Shown in pieces: positions 25,502-34,825 of a DNA stretch of 64,000 bases (position 1 is its first letter; each line of letters opens with the position of its first letter). The position numbers were made by a program, and so were the translations under genes. This stretch comes from Candidatus Poribacteria bacterium (GTDB lineage Bacteria; Poribacteria; WGA-4E; PCPOR2b), in NCBI GenBank assembly GCA_022822785.1, contig JAJEAL010000111.1, positions 1 to 64,000 of the forward strand, written 5' to 3'. The notes under the pieces are model-generated. The model worked only from the letters and a program-made list of their open reading frames with translations, was not told the DNA's origin and made no database searches.

Positions 25502-25688
25502 ACAAAACTCCCTTAAAGTGTTTTCTGTACTAAAGCGTTTTAGGTAAACAAAGACAGCAAGAGGGTTATCCTTTCAGAGTTGTCTGTCTACCTGATATTT
25601 TAGTCCAATTTCGTCCATTATTCAACCGTCAAAACTTCGACCGGTTTTGCACCTTGATTAGTGAAGTTCCTTGCTTCGCTTACGCGCT

Positions 25689-28205
25689 TTATTTGAGAAT
25701 TACCATACGTCGTAAGTCGGTATAATCATCTGCACGAAGTTGATAAAAATAAACCCCGCTTGCGACCGTTTCGCCGATTGCGTTGCGACCATCCCAATAG
25801 ACAGCTTTTGACCGGACGGTGTAGTATCCCGCAGGTTGATACCCCAGATCGAATTGGCGCACCGGGTTACCTTTTATATCATAAACTGTAACCGTCACGT
25901 CGGCATCACCGGCAAGTTGGTACGGAATCCACGTCTCCGGGTTGAACGGATTGGGATAGTTAGCCAAAAGTGCCGTCTCTTTCGGAACTATTACTGTAAG
26001 TAGCCGTTCCAAGAAAAGAATTCCTCTCTGCGTCCTTACGTCTGTAAGATCTAACCTTTCTGCTTCGGCAAGCCAACCCTTGACATCGGCGGGGCTCAGG
26101 TCGGTCAGTGCCCAGGGATGTCCAGCAGGGGCGGCGGCAGTATTCCCTATCGCACCGGCGACCTGAACGAGGTCAGTAATGTCCACAACACCATCCCCGT
26201 TGACATCGGCATCGTTTTCCCCGGTTTGGCCCAAACGTAATCCCACCAAAACTACATCCAAGATGTCAACCACCCCATTCCCATTGACATCCTCAACCGG
26301 CGGAACCGCCTTGACAACAGAAGGCGGCGGTGGGAGTGTAACATCCCATAGAAGCACCGTGCCATCCCAACTCCCACTCGCAAGGGTCTTTCCATCAGCA
26401 CTGAAAGCAACACTCTCAACGCTCGTTGCATGACCGATGAGGGTCTTTAACGATTCACCGGTAGCAGTGTCCCACAAGCCAACCGTATCATTCCACATAC
26501 CAGCTGCCAGAATCTTGCCATCAGGACTAAAAGCGAGGGTCTCGCAACCGTGCGAATCCCTTTCGATAGCCATCACTTCCTCACCGGTGGCGACATCCCA
26601 TAGGCGGATGACACTGTCCCAGCCTGCGCTCGCAACCGTTGTGCCATCGGGACTGAAGGCAACCGTAAGCACATGCCCCCTATGGCCCTCAAGGACATGT
26701 AAGGTTTCGCCGGTGGCGACATCCCACAGACGAACGGTGCGGTCCCGACTTCCACTTGCGAAAATTTTTCCATCGAGGCTGAACGCAATGCTCTCAACCC
26801 CGGTGGTATGCCCACTGAAGGTTCTCAAACGCGTCCCGGTCGCCACGTCCCACAACCGGATGTCATCGTCCTCGCTTCCACTCGCCACCATGCTCCCATC
26901 GGGACTGAAAGCAACGCTTATGATATACGAGGTATGCCCGACGAGGGTTTTCAAGTGTGCCCCCGTATCTACAGCCCACAAGCGGACCGTATCGTCCTGA
27001 CTGCCACTAGCAAGCGTGCGTCCATCGGGGCTAAACGCAACGATGTCCACATCATCCGTATGCCCGAACAGGACATGCTCGCGCTCGCCTGTTTCAGTGT
27101 TCCACAGTCGGATAGTACTGTCCCAACTCCGACCGATAAGGACACGACCCTCCGGACTGAACGCAACGTTCAATACGAGATCCGTGAACCCAGTAACGGT
27201 GTTGATGTGCTCACCGGTATCAACGTCCCACAGACGGAAAGACGCATCCCACGCCCCACTGGCAATCGTGCGGCCATCGGGGCTAAACGCAACCTGAATG
27301 ACATCAGCCGTATGATCGGCCAAGATGTGAACCGTTTCACCAGTCTTGACATCCCACAGGCGGACAGTATCGTCCTCGCTTGCACTCACTAGGATGCCCT
27401 CAGTCGAAAAACCGAGATCATAGATAAGGGAGGTGTGCCCGGTGAGGATATTGACAAGCTCACCCGTATCCGCATTCCATAAACGGATTCTCGCGTCGTA
27501 ATCTCCACTGGCAATTAGACTTCCATCCGGACTGAAAGCGACTGCCCGGACAAGAGACGTATGCCCGATAAAGGTTCTCATGTTTTCGCCCGTGCTGACA
27601 TCCCACAGACGAACCGTTTGATCCCAACTTCCACTAGCGACCATATCCCCATCTGGACTAAAAGCAACGCTAGTGACCCGATCCGTATGTCCGCTCAGCG
27701 TATGAATGACCTCACCTGCCTCAACATCCCACAGACGAACAGTTCGGTCGTAACTCCCACTAGCGAGGGTCTGTCCATCGGGGCCGAAAGAAAGGCTTCG
27801 TATACCACTCCTATGTCCAGTAAGGGTTTTGATGTCCTCACCGGTGGCAGTATCCCACAGACGGATAGTTCGATCCCAACCCCCACTAGCAAGGATATTT
27901 CCAACTGGAGAATACGCCATAGAAGACGGTGAGTAGGTCGCATTAGAATATATCGCGGTCTGTCCGGTCAGCAGATCAACCTCTTGAAGGGTTTCTGTAT
28001 CGTAAAGCCAGATACCGATGGCGGTGGCGACTGCAAGGCGGCTGCCGTCAGGCGAATACTGAAGTCCAGCTATCCACCCTTTACCAAATCGGGCAATCGC
28101 ATCATCGGGCAATCGCCATTGCGGATTGTCTTGAGTGAAGCCATCTGATAGAAATAGAGTAGAGAGTACTAATAAAATAAGGCTAAAAAACACTGTCCTT
28201 TTCAT
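25689..28205 (-). CDS. Secreted WD40-repeat protein with dockerin-like pair and sorting tail
   Basis: 838 residues. A signal peptide (MKRTVFFSLILLVLSTLFLSDGFTQ) is followed by ~14 WD40 blades (about 30-630), each with VAFSPDG, ASGS and RLWDV motifs, enough for two propellers. Then comes a dockerin-I-like pair of calcium loops (DVNGNGVVDILD, DVNGDGVVDITD, ~645-695). A helical spacer precedes a ~85-residue C-terminal beta domain (NPFNPETWIPYQL to RRMVILK) of the FlgD-like/sorting-tail type. AAGGAG precedes the ATG. It is a close tandem paralogue of 28304-30811. Extracellular binding is likely; the target is unknown. Confidence 0.88.
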   Translation of the reverse strand: MKRTVFFSLILLVLSTLFLSDGFTQDNPQWRLPDDAIARFGKGWIAGLQYSPDGSRLAVATAIGIWLYDTETLQEVDLLTGQTAIYSNATYSPSSMAYSPVGNILASGGWDRTIRLWDTATGEDIKTLTGHRSGIRSLSFGPDGQTLASGSYDRTVRLWDVEAGEVIHTLSGHTDRVTSVAFSPDGDMVASGSWDQTVRLWDVSTGENMRTFIGHTSLVRAVAFSPDGSLIASGDYDARIRLWNADTGELVNILTGHTSLIYDLGFSTEGILVSASEDDTVRLWDVKTGETVHILADHTADVIQVAFSPDGRTIASGAWDASFRLWDVDTGEHINTVTGFTDLVLNVAFSPEGRVLIGRSWDSTIRLWNTETGEREHVLFGHTDDVDIVAFSPDGRTLASGSQDDTVRLWAVDTGAHLKTLVGHTSYIISVAFSPDGSMVASGSEDDDIRLWDVATGTRLRTFSGHTTGVESIAFSLDGKIFASGSRDRTVRLWDVATGETLHVLEGHRGHVLTVAFSPDGTTVASAGWDSVIRLWDVATGEEVMAIERDSHGCETLAFSPDGKILAAGMWNDTVGLWDTATGESLKTLIGHATSVESVAFSADGKTLASGSWDGTVLLWDVTLPPPPSVVKAVPPVEDVNGNGVVDILDVVLVGLRLGQTGENDADVNGDGVVDITDLVQVAGAIGNTAAAPAGHPWALTDLSPADVKGWLAEAERLDLTDVRTQRGILFLERLLTVIVPKETALLANYPNPFNPETWIPYQLAGDADVTVTVYDIKGNPVRQFDLGYQPAGYYTVRSKAVYWDGRNAIGETVASGVYFYQLRADDYTDLRRMVILK

Positions 28206-28303
28206 TGAAATTGATTCTCCTTCTTAATTATCAGCTACAGAATCCCAAATACACGGCAAATGGGCGAGTGGTCTTTAGATTCAGCTCAGACCAATGGGTG
28301 CGT

Positions 28304-30811
28304 TTATTTGAGAATTACCATGCGCCGTAAGTCAGTATAATCGCCTGCACGAAGTTGATAGAAATAGACGCCACTTGCTACTGATTCGCCGGTTTCGTTA
28401 CGTCCGTCCCAATATGTTGCTTTCGTCCTACTCGTATAGAATCCTGCGGACTGATAGCCCAAATCAAACTGACGTACCGGCATACCTTTTGTGTCATAAA
28501 TTGTGAGGCTGACATCGGCGTCGTTGGCGAGTTGATACGGGACCCATGTCTCCGGATTGAAGGGGTTGGGGAAGTTAGGCAAGAGTGCTGTCGCTTTCGG
28601 AGCCAGGGTTGCAAGCAGTTGTTCAAGGAAAAGGAGCCCTTTTTGTGAACGGACATCCGTGAGATTTAATGCCTGCGCTTGGGTAAGCCAACCCTCAATA
28701 TCGGCGGAGGTCAGGTTTGCTAGAACTATCGGATGCACCGAAGGGGCAGCAAACGTACCGTTTATTGCACCGGCAACCTGAATCAGGTCCGCAATATCGA
28801 CAACACCATCCCCGTTGACATCAGCATCATTTTCCCCGATCTGTCCTAGACGCAAGCCGACTAACACTAAATCCAAGATGTTGACCTCCCCATTTCCGTT
28901 GACATCCTCAACGAGTGGAGGCGGTGGTTCTTCGAGTTCTGGCGGCGGTTGTGGAATATCCCACAGTAGCACCGTCCCGTCTTGGCTTCCACTGGCGAGG
29001 ACCGTACCATCGGCGTTAAAAGCTATGCTCTCAACCCTAGAGGAATGTCCGGTAAAGGTCTCGATATGCTCTCCTGTTTCAACATCCCACAAGCCAATCG
29101 CATTACCCCACCCGCCGGCTGCGAGCGTCTGTCCATCTCGACTGAAAGCAACGCTCTCTATCGCACTTTCGACGCCGTAGTCGCTCGCGTGGAGGGTCAT
29201 TACTTCATCACCAGTGACGGGATCCCACAAACGAAGGGTATTGTCCCACCCCCCACTTGCGAGGAGTGTGCCCTCCGGATTGAAAGCAACGGTCAACACA
29301 TGCCCGCTATGACCGAAGAACCCTTGCAAGATATCGCCGGTCTCAACATCCCACAAACCTATCGCGGAGTCTCGACTCCCACTTGCGAAAGCGCTGCCAT
29401 CGGGACTGAAAGCAATACTCTCGACACCGGCACCGTGCCCGTAGAAGGTGTCCAGACGTTCCCCCGTGACAACATCCCACAAACGGATTGTGTCGTCCTC
29501 GCTTCCACTCGCGAGGACTGTACCATCCGGACTAAATGCGATGGTGATAATATATGCCCAGTGCGCGACGAGCGTTTTCAGGTGCGCGCCAGTCTCAGCG
29601 TCCCACAGACGAACGGTATTATCCTGACTGCCACTGGCAATCGTGCGCCCATCCGGACTAAAAACAACGATGTCCACATCGTCTGTATGCCCTACGAGAA
29701 CGTGCTGCCGCTCTCCTGTTTCGGTATTCCAGACATGAATCGTTTGATCCCAACTCCGACCAACGAGGGTGCGGTCACCCGGACCGAAAGCAACGCTAGT
29801 GGCCCGATCGGCATGTCCAGTAAGGGTGCCGATGTTCTCTCCGGTGTCAACACCCCATAGGCGAACGGTTGCATCCCCACTCCCACTTGCGAGGGTGTTA
29901 CCCTCCGGGCTAAACGCAACCCTGTAGACATCAGCCGTGTGTTCAATAAAGGTTTTGACTGTTTCACCCGTGACCGCGTTCCATAAGCGAATAGTATCGT
30001 CCTCACTTGCGCTTGCCAAGATGCCCCCATCCGAAGAAAAAACGACTTCGTAGATACTTGAAGTATGCCCGGTGAGAGTTCTGATTTTCTCGCCTGTCTT
30101 AACATTCCACAAATGAATCGCCGAGTCATAGTCGCCACTCGCGAGGGTGCCTCCCCAACCAAAAGCAACCGTTTGGATCAGAGAGGTATGCCCGATGAGC
30201 GTTTGGGTGTTCTCGCCGGTGTCAACATCCCACACGCGAACGGTCTGATCCCAACTTCCACTGGCAACCATATTCCCGTCTCGGCTAAAAGCAACGCTAG
30301 AGACCCAATCCTCATGGCCGATAAGCGTTTGGGTGTTCTCGCCGGTGTTAACATCCCACAGGCGCACGGTGTCATCGTAACCCCCGCTAACAAGGGTTTT
30401 TCCGTCCGGACTGAGGGCAATGCTCAAGATACCCGCCTCATGCCCGGTAAGGGTGCTGATGCTCTCACCCGTTGCAGTATCCCATAACCGAATGGTATCG
30501 TCGTAACTTCCACTGGCAAGTATACTCCCATCCGAAGAATAAGCGATGGTAGAGACTATTTCCGTATGCCCGGTGAACAGATCAACCGCTTCGAGGGTTG
30601 CCGCATCGTAGAGCCAAATACCGATAGCGCTGCCCACCGCGAGCCGTGTGCCATCAGGCGAATATTCAAGCCCAGATATCCACCCTTTGCCAAATCGCGC
30701 AGTAGCACCATCGGGCAGCTGCCACTGCGGGTTCTCTTGCGCGACGCTATTTGATAGAAATAGTGCGAAGACTAATAATAGGATAATAGTAAACCAGGTT
30801 GTCTTTTCCAT
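28304..30811 (-). CDS. Secreted WD40-repeat protein with dockerin-like pair and sorting tail (paralogue)
   Basis: About 835 residues from the ATG at 30811, chosen because GGAG lies at a workable distance and a signal peptide (MEKTTWFTIILLLVFALFLS, then NSVAQ) starts exactly there; an ATG 36 bases upstream is in frame. The architecture equals the 25689-28205 gene: WD40 blades, acidic Pro-rich hinge (PPPELEEPPPPLVED), two dockerin-like calcium loops and the NPFNPETWVPYQL sorting tail. The 98-bp gap and the shared 5' sequence (GAGAATCAATxTCAATG) show a tandem duplication. Confidence 0.88.
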   Translation of the reverse strand: MEKTTWFTIILLLVFALFLSNSVAQENPQWQLPDGATARFGKGWISGLEYSPDGTRLAVGSAIGIWLYDAATLEAVDLFTGHTEIVSTIAYSSDGSILASGSYDDTIRLWDTATGESISTLTGHEAGILSIALSPDGKTLVSGGYDDTVRLWDVNTGENTQTLIGHEDWVSSVAFSRDGNMVASGSWDQTVRVWDVDTGENTQTLIGHTSLIQTVAFGWGGTLASGDYDSAIHLWNVKTGEKIRTLTGHTSSIYEVVFSSDGGILASASEDDTIRLWNAVTGETVKTFIEHTADVYRVAFSPEGNTLASGSGDATVRLWGVDTGENIGTLTGHADRATSVAFGPGDRTLVGRSWDQTIHVWNTETGERQHVLVGHTDDVDIVVFSPDGRTIASGSQDNTVRLWDAETGAHLKTLVAHWAYIITIAFSPDGTVLASGSEDDTIRLWDVVTGERLDTFYGHGAGVESIAFSPDGSAFASGSRDSAIGLWDVETGDILQGFFGHSGHVLTVAFNPEGTLLASGGWDNTLRLWDPVTGDEVMTLHASDYGVESAIESVAFSRDGQTLAAGGWGNAIGLWDVETGEHIETFTGHSSRVESIAFNADGTVLASGSQDGTVLLWDIPQPPPELEEPPPPLVEDVNGNGEVNILDLVLVGLRLGQIGENDADVNGDGVVDIADLIQVAGAINGTFAAPSVHPIVLANLTSADIEGWLTQAQALNLTDVRSQKGLLFLEQLLATLAPKATALLPNFPNPFNPETWVPYQLANDADVSLTIYDTKGMPVRQFDLGYQSAGFYTSRTKATYWDGRNETGESVASGVYFYQLRAGDYTDLRRMVILK

Positions 30812-30969
30812 TGAGATTGATTCTCCATTTTGAGTTGTCGATTCCAAGATATATTATTCTTAGCGCGCGGGACAGAGGTGAGCGCAGCGACATCCCGTTC
30901 CAGCCTACCCGACCTATCGGAGGCTATCAGGGAAAATCGCTGCCCACTTCCTGCTCGGTTTGTTGATAC

Positions 30970-31215
30970 TTATCGATTAAGCTGCTGCATCGCAGCGATC
31001 ATATCATCGTCTGATGGATTGCTTTTCACCATCTCAACAAACTCATCAGCATCTAGCTTGTGTTCCTCCAGGAACTTTTTGTCCTGCGGTCACGGGTAGA
31101 TGTACTCACCGATAGTACCGTCCAACTTGGCACGCGCCTTATCCGTAACCCGCGCCAACCACCAGTACCCGCCAATGAGCATATCCCGATGACGGGGTTT
31201 CCAATCGAGTCCCAT
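30970..31215 (-). CDS. DUF5069-like protein with in-frame UGA (candidate selenoprotein)
   Basis: 82 codons with a very strong AGGAGGTGA site 5 bases before the ATG at 31215. Translation gives MGLDWKPRHRDMLIGGYWWL, ARVTDKARAKLDGTIGEYIYP, then UGA (31092-31090), then PQDKKFLEEHKLDADEF to a TAA at 30970. Both halves match the DUF5069 pattern (GG-WLAR--DKARA, GEY-Y-CPLD--FL--LGID---F) as I recall it, and the UGA falls on the Cys of CPLD. A 5-bp hairpin GTTCC-TGGA-GGAAC lies 19 nt after the UGA with G in its loop, the spacing expected for a bacterial SECIS. So codon 42 may be selenocysteine. The alternatives are a nonsense mutation or a sequencing error. Confidence 0.6.
31062..31092 (-). promoter_or_regulatory. 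Possible bacterial SECIS element
   Basis: On the minus strand the UGA at 31092-31090 is followed 19 nt later by the loop (31070-31067) of a stem GTTCC (31075-31071)/GGAAC (31066-31062). This fits the general bSECIS pattern of a short stem with a G-containing apical loop 16-37 nt after UGA. A competing stem (CAGGA/TCCTG, 31085-31070) overlaps it. Short stems arise by chance, so this is suggestive only. Confidence 0.35.
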
Positions 31216-31261
31216 GTAATTCACCTCCTTTTTGGTTCATTATTGCCCCAGAACTTTAAAA

Positions 31262-34200
31262 TTATTGTGCATCCGCTTCAAGCTGCTTCAAGGTCGATTC
31301 GAGGAGATTCAAGTGTTGTCCATATGCTGCCCAATCCCCTGCGCGCTGCGCCGCTTGGGCCGCCTCAAACTGCTCCCGCGCCCGTTTTGCCAACGTCGAA
31401 ACAGATAGCGATACCTCTGCACTTACCACTTCGGTAGCTTCAGCAGACAGACTATCTTGTGCCAAGGCGACCTCTAACCGCCTGCCAAACATGTTAATCA
31501 ACGCTTCCTCAAGACTCGCACCCCAAGCAACATTTTCCTTATAACCCACAACAACACGACGCAATTCAGGGATTGCAGACTCCTCGTTCTCCGCTTGGAT
31601 GTAGATCGGTTCAACGTAGAGAATTGCTTCGTTCATCGGGATGATGAGCAGGTTGCCACGCAGCACACGTGAACCTTGCGTGTTCCACAAGCTAATCTGC
31701 TGAGAAATCCCAGGTTCTTGCGTGATAAAATTTTCTACCTGCATCGGTCCGGGGGCAAGTTTGCCCTTCGGGAAACGATACACCAGCAGCTGTCCATACT
31801 GAGGCAAATCACATCTCGCAGCAATCCATGCAGTCAGGTTCGGCTTGTTTTTCGGCGTGAACGGAAGCATCAGCACGAATTCCGCCCGCTCCTCTCCCGG
31901 TATCTTGACAACCACATAGTAAGGCGCGACCTCTTGGACATTCGTGACCGTCTCCGGTAATTGCTGAGTCCGTGCGAACGGGCTCTGCGGTTGCAGCGGC
32001 TGTGGAGGACGAGGACGCTCGGTATTATCGTAAAGCTCCTCACCTATCTGCCACTGATCCTCACTTGCGTAGAAAGTTATCGGATCTTTCATGTGGTAAT
32101 CCTGATACATCCGCGCTTGGATGAGAAACATCGTCGTCGGGTAACGGATGTGCGCTTTAAGATCTTCGGGCATTGCGTCAAACGGTTTGAACAGGTCGGG
32201 GAAGATACGGCGATAACACTCCGCAACCGGATCCTGTTCCTGCTCCATCAGATAGAAATTCACGCTCCCATCGTAAGCATCGATCGTGACTTTCGCCGCG
32301 TTGCGGATATAATTCCCCCACGGCCTCTCTCCGCCAACAATCCGCCCGGCAGCGCGCCTGCCACCCCGTTCTGCAATAATACTGCGAATGGCGTCCTGCA
32401 TCGGTGCCGAATAGGGATAACGGGCGGTCGTTGTATACGCGTCAATCATCCAGATTAATCGACCGTTGTGAATGACAAGGTAAGGGTCGTTATCATATTT
32501 CAGGAATGGGGCGATTTGGTTAACACGTTCCTTTATGTTCCGATCGTAAAGCACGCGACTTGACGACCGGATTTCACCGGGCAAGATGAAATTGAGCGCG
32601 TTGTTAAATCTCAACATGTACGCAAATTTTCGTAAGAACGACGAAAGCTCAACGCCACCTTCGCCTTGGTAAGAATACTTGGCAAAATCTTGTCCGAACG
32701 TTTCAGGGTAATCAAACTCAAGGCTATCCGAGCGGTCTGGATGAACTATCACATAATGGTTCGTCCGTTCCCCGTAGTAAATCCGAGGACCCGGACTATC
32801 GTTAAAACGATATGTCCATTCAGGTTCGTAATTAATCGGGTCCATATCCCGAATGTACATCTTCGGCTTGCCGTCCAAAATTTCGTTCACAGGGCTCAGC
32901 ACCGCTCCGTAACCGTGAGTGTAGACGTAAGTGCGCTTGAACCAATCCCGACTCACTTCACGCGGTAGGTCGTTAATGTTCAATTCACGTCCAGAGAGCA
33001 TCACCTGCCGAGGTTCACCGCTGCCCATCACATAACGATCAATATCTACATCGGAAAAATCGTATTGTGAACGTAACTCCTGCAGCTGGCGGAACGTTCG
33101 GCGCAGCGGGCGCCAATCCCACAGCCGGATGCTGTTAATCACCGCCGCATTTTCGGGGCCCGTGATGTTATCATAAGACAGCTCCCCCGTTAGAGGGTAT
33201 TCTGTCTCGGTCACGGTGCTATCCTCCAGATCATACGCGTGCAGCGTCGCCCTGATATTGTAGTTGATATATCTACTCTCAAGCTCCTGTTTGCTCGGCT
33301 CTACCTTCAGGTTTTGAACGAGACGGGGATAAGCTTGTCCGATAAAGGCGACCAGCAGAAGAACGATAACACTTCCAACCGCGAAGGAGATACGCCGTAA
33401 AAATATGCTGATGAAGAAAATCAGCGCACAGATAATGGTGAGTGCTAACAGTATCCACAACACAGGCAACCGTGCCTGTATTGCTGCGTAACCGCCGCCC
33501 CCACGAACAACATCGTTGGTGGTATAGAGCAGGTCGTACATCGCAAACCGGTAATTCCAGGCACGAAACAGGAGTGTCAACCCAATCAGCACAAACAGAT
33601 GTGTCTTAACACGTTGTGGCGGTGCAAAGCGGTTATTTTCATCGATGAGTAACCCGTGAAAAAAGTACAACACTCCTGTAAAAAGGGTGGCTAACATGAA
33701 TAATCCGAAGAGATAACCGCAGATTAGGCGTTCCAACGGCATCCGAAAAACGTAATAACTGACATTCTTATCGAAAACTGGATCCCGGGTCGCCCCGACC
33801 AAAACTGCGTTTTCGGTTGCGTCGAAACTAAGCCCTTGGTTTAATCCAACCTTAACGCTCCCAGCCTCGCCCGGACTTATTGAACGGATTTCGGCTGTAT
33901 GACTGCTATCTCCCTCTTTGACGGTAACCGCATCCCCCACTCTAATCCCTTTTGCGCTATACTCCAATTCAGAGATGGTAACCTCTGTCGCCTCCTGATT
34001 TGCCGGCGCATCAAGCGACGTTGCGGATTGGAAGGTAAGATTGCTCGCATTTGAATAACGGAGAAATTGTTCCCAGTGGTCTGTCGCGGCATAACCGCCT
34101 ACAATACTCCCACCAATGGCAAGGAGTGTCAATACAACATAGACCGCTTTCCGGAGGTTAAAATCGGGCATACCTTCAAGGGGAATTGATTCAACGAGTG

Positions 34201-34450
34201 TTGGACTCAGACGGGGTGGGGTGAAACGATATAGAAGATAGAGATTGGTGAGGGTTACGCCGAGAAAAAAAGTGCTGAAAACCACTCCCAACCCTATTTT
34301 TGTGAATAGCACTTTCTTGTAGATGGCGAGATAGCCGACCATATCGAACCAGAGGAGGTCAGGATAAATTTTGACGAATATTGCACCTCCGGCAATAACG
34401 ACCGCCAAAACAACAAGGATAGTAATCAATCGCGTCACGTTTGGTTGCAT
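31262..34450 (-). CDS. UPF0182 family membrane protein
   Basis: 1062 residues, close to the usual size for this family (COG1615). About seven membrane helices lie in the N-terminal ~400 residues (e.g. TILVVLAVVIAGGAIFV, VVFSTFFLGVTLTNLYLLY, LFVLIGLTLLFRAWNYRFAMYDLLY). A large extracytoplasmic domain follows, with the conserved SRDWFKRTYVYTHGYGAVLSPVN, PRIYYGERTNHYVIVHP and RVLYDRNIKERVNQIAPFLKYD stretches. The end is acidic and helical. The function is not established. An inserted stretch near 140-230 (SATSLDAPANQEATEVTISE) looks like an extra soluble domain. Confidence 0.92.
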   Translation of the reverse strand: MQPNVTRLITILVVLAVVIAGGAIFVKIYPDLLWFDMVGYLAIYKKVLFTKIGLGVVFSTFFLGVTLTNLYLLYRFTPPRLSPTLVESIPLEGMPDFNLRKAVYVVLTLLAIGGSIVGGYAATDHWEQFLRYSNASNLTFQSATSLDAPANQEATEVTISELEYSAKGIRVGDAVTVKEGDSSHTAEIRSISPGEAGSVKVGLNQGLSFDATENAVLVGATRDPVFDKNVSYYVFRMPLERLICGYLFGLFMLATLFTGVLYFFHGLLIDENNRFAPPQRVKTHLFVLIGLTLLFRAWNYRFAMYDLLYTTNDVVRGGGGYAAIQARLPVLWILLALTIICALIFFISIFLRRISFAVGSVIVLLLVAFIGQAYPRLVQNLKVEPSKQELESRYINYNIRATLHAYDLEDSTVTETEYPLTGELSYDNITGPENAAVINSIRLWDWRPLRRTFRQLQELRSQYDFSDVDIDRYVMGSGEPRQVMLSGRELNINDLPREVSRDWFKRTYVYTHGYGAVLSPVNEILDGKPKMYIRDMDPINYEPEWTYRFNDSPGPRIYYGERTNHYVIVHPDRSDSLEFDYPETFGQDFAKYSYQGEGGVELSSFLRKFAYMLRFNNALNFILPGEIRSSSRVLYDRNIKERVNQIAPFLKYDNDPYLVIHNGRLIWMIDAYTTTARYPYSAPMQDAIRSIIAERGGRRAAGRIVGGERPWGNYIRNAAKVTIDAYDGSVNFYLMEQEQDPVAECYRRIFPDLFKPFDAMPEDLKAHIRYPTTMFLIQARMYQDYHMKDPITFYASEDQWQIGEELYDNTERPRPPQPLQPQSPFARTQQLPETVTNVQEVAPYYVVVKIPGEERAEFVLMLPFTPKNKPNLTAWIAARCDLPQYGQLLVYRFPKGKLAPGPMQVENFITQEPGISQQISLWNTQGSRVLRGNLLIIPMNEAILYVEPIYIQAENEESAIPELRRVVVGYKENVAWGASLEEALINMFGRRLEVALAQDSLSAEATEVVSAEVSLSVSTLAKRAREQFEAAQAAQRAGDWAAYGQHLNLLESTLKQLEADAQ

Positions 34451-34825
34451 GTATTCCTTCCTTAAATTAAGAGTGACTAGGACGTATTGACATTTATGTG
34501 AGACGTATCCCTAATTCGCTGGTAAGTACCCGATCAGAATAGTCCGGTTTCCCAGCCCAACCGGTTGACAACTTCTACGCCTACACGTTCAACAGGTATA
34601 CAAAACTGCGGGTAGCCTGTAGGTCGAGATTCATATCTCGACACCCAAATGTCAACAGAATCTAGTACCCTAACTTATCCAGTTAGGGGGACGATTTATC
34701 GCCGCAGGCACCCGATTAAAACGGAAGTCCTTTCTTACCGAGTTCTTTCAAAAAACTGGCTGTCGCTTCATGTTTTGCACTCCCTTTTTATCTGCGGAAA
34801 TCTACGCTCATAAGGAGTGCTTGCC
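34451..34825. other. Intergenic region with hairpin repeat
   Basis: 375 bp without a gene. It contains the palindrome GTCGAGAT-TCAT-ATCTCGAC (34623-34642) of a dispersed family also seen at 4321, 21569 and 38483. Nothing else is recognisable apart from an imperfect CCTAACT/AGTTAGG hairpin near 34669-34688. Confidence 0.6.

Noticed and set aside
26179-30487. Many plus-strand frames opposite the two WD40 genes
   Set aside because: They are antisense shadows of the repetitive WD40 codons, with no ribosome sites and no known domains.
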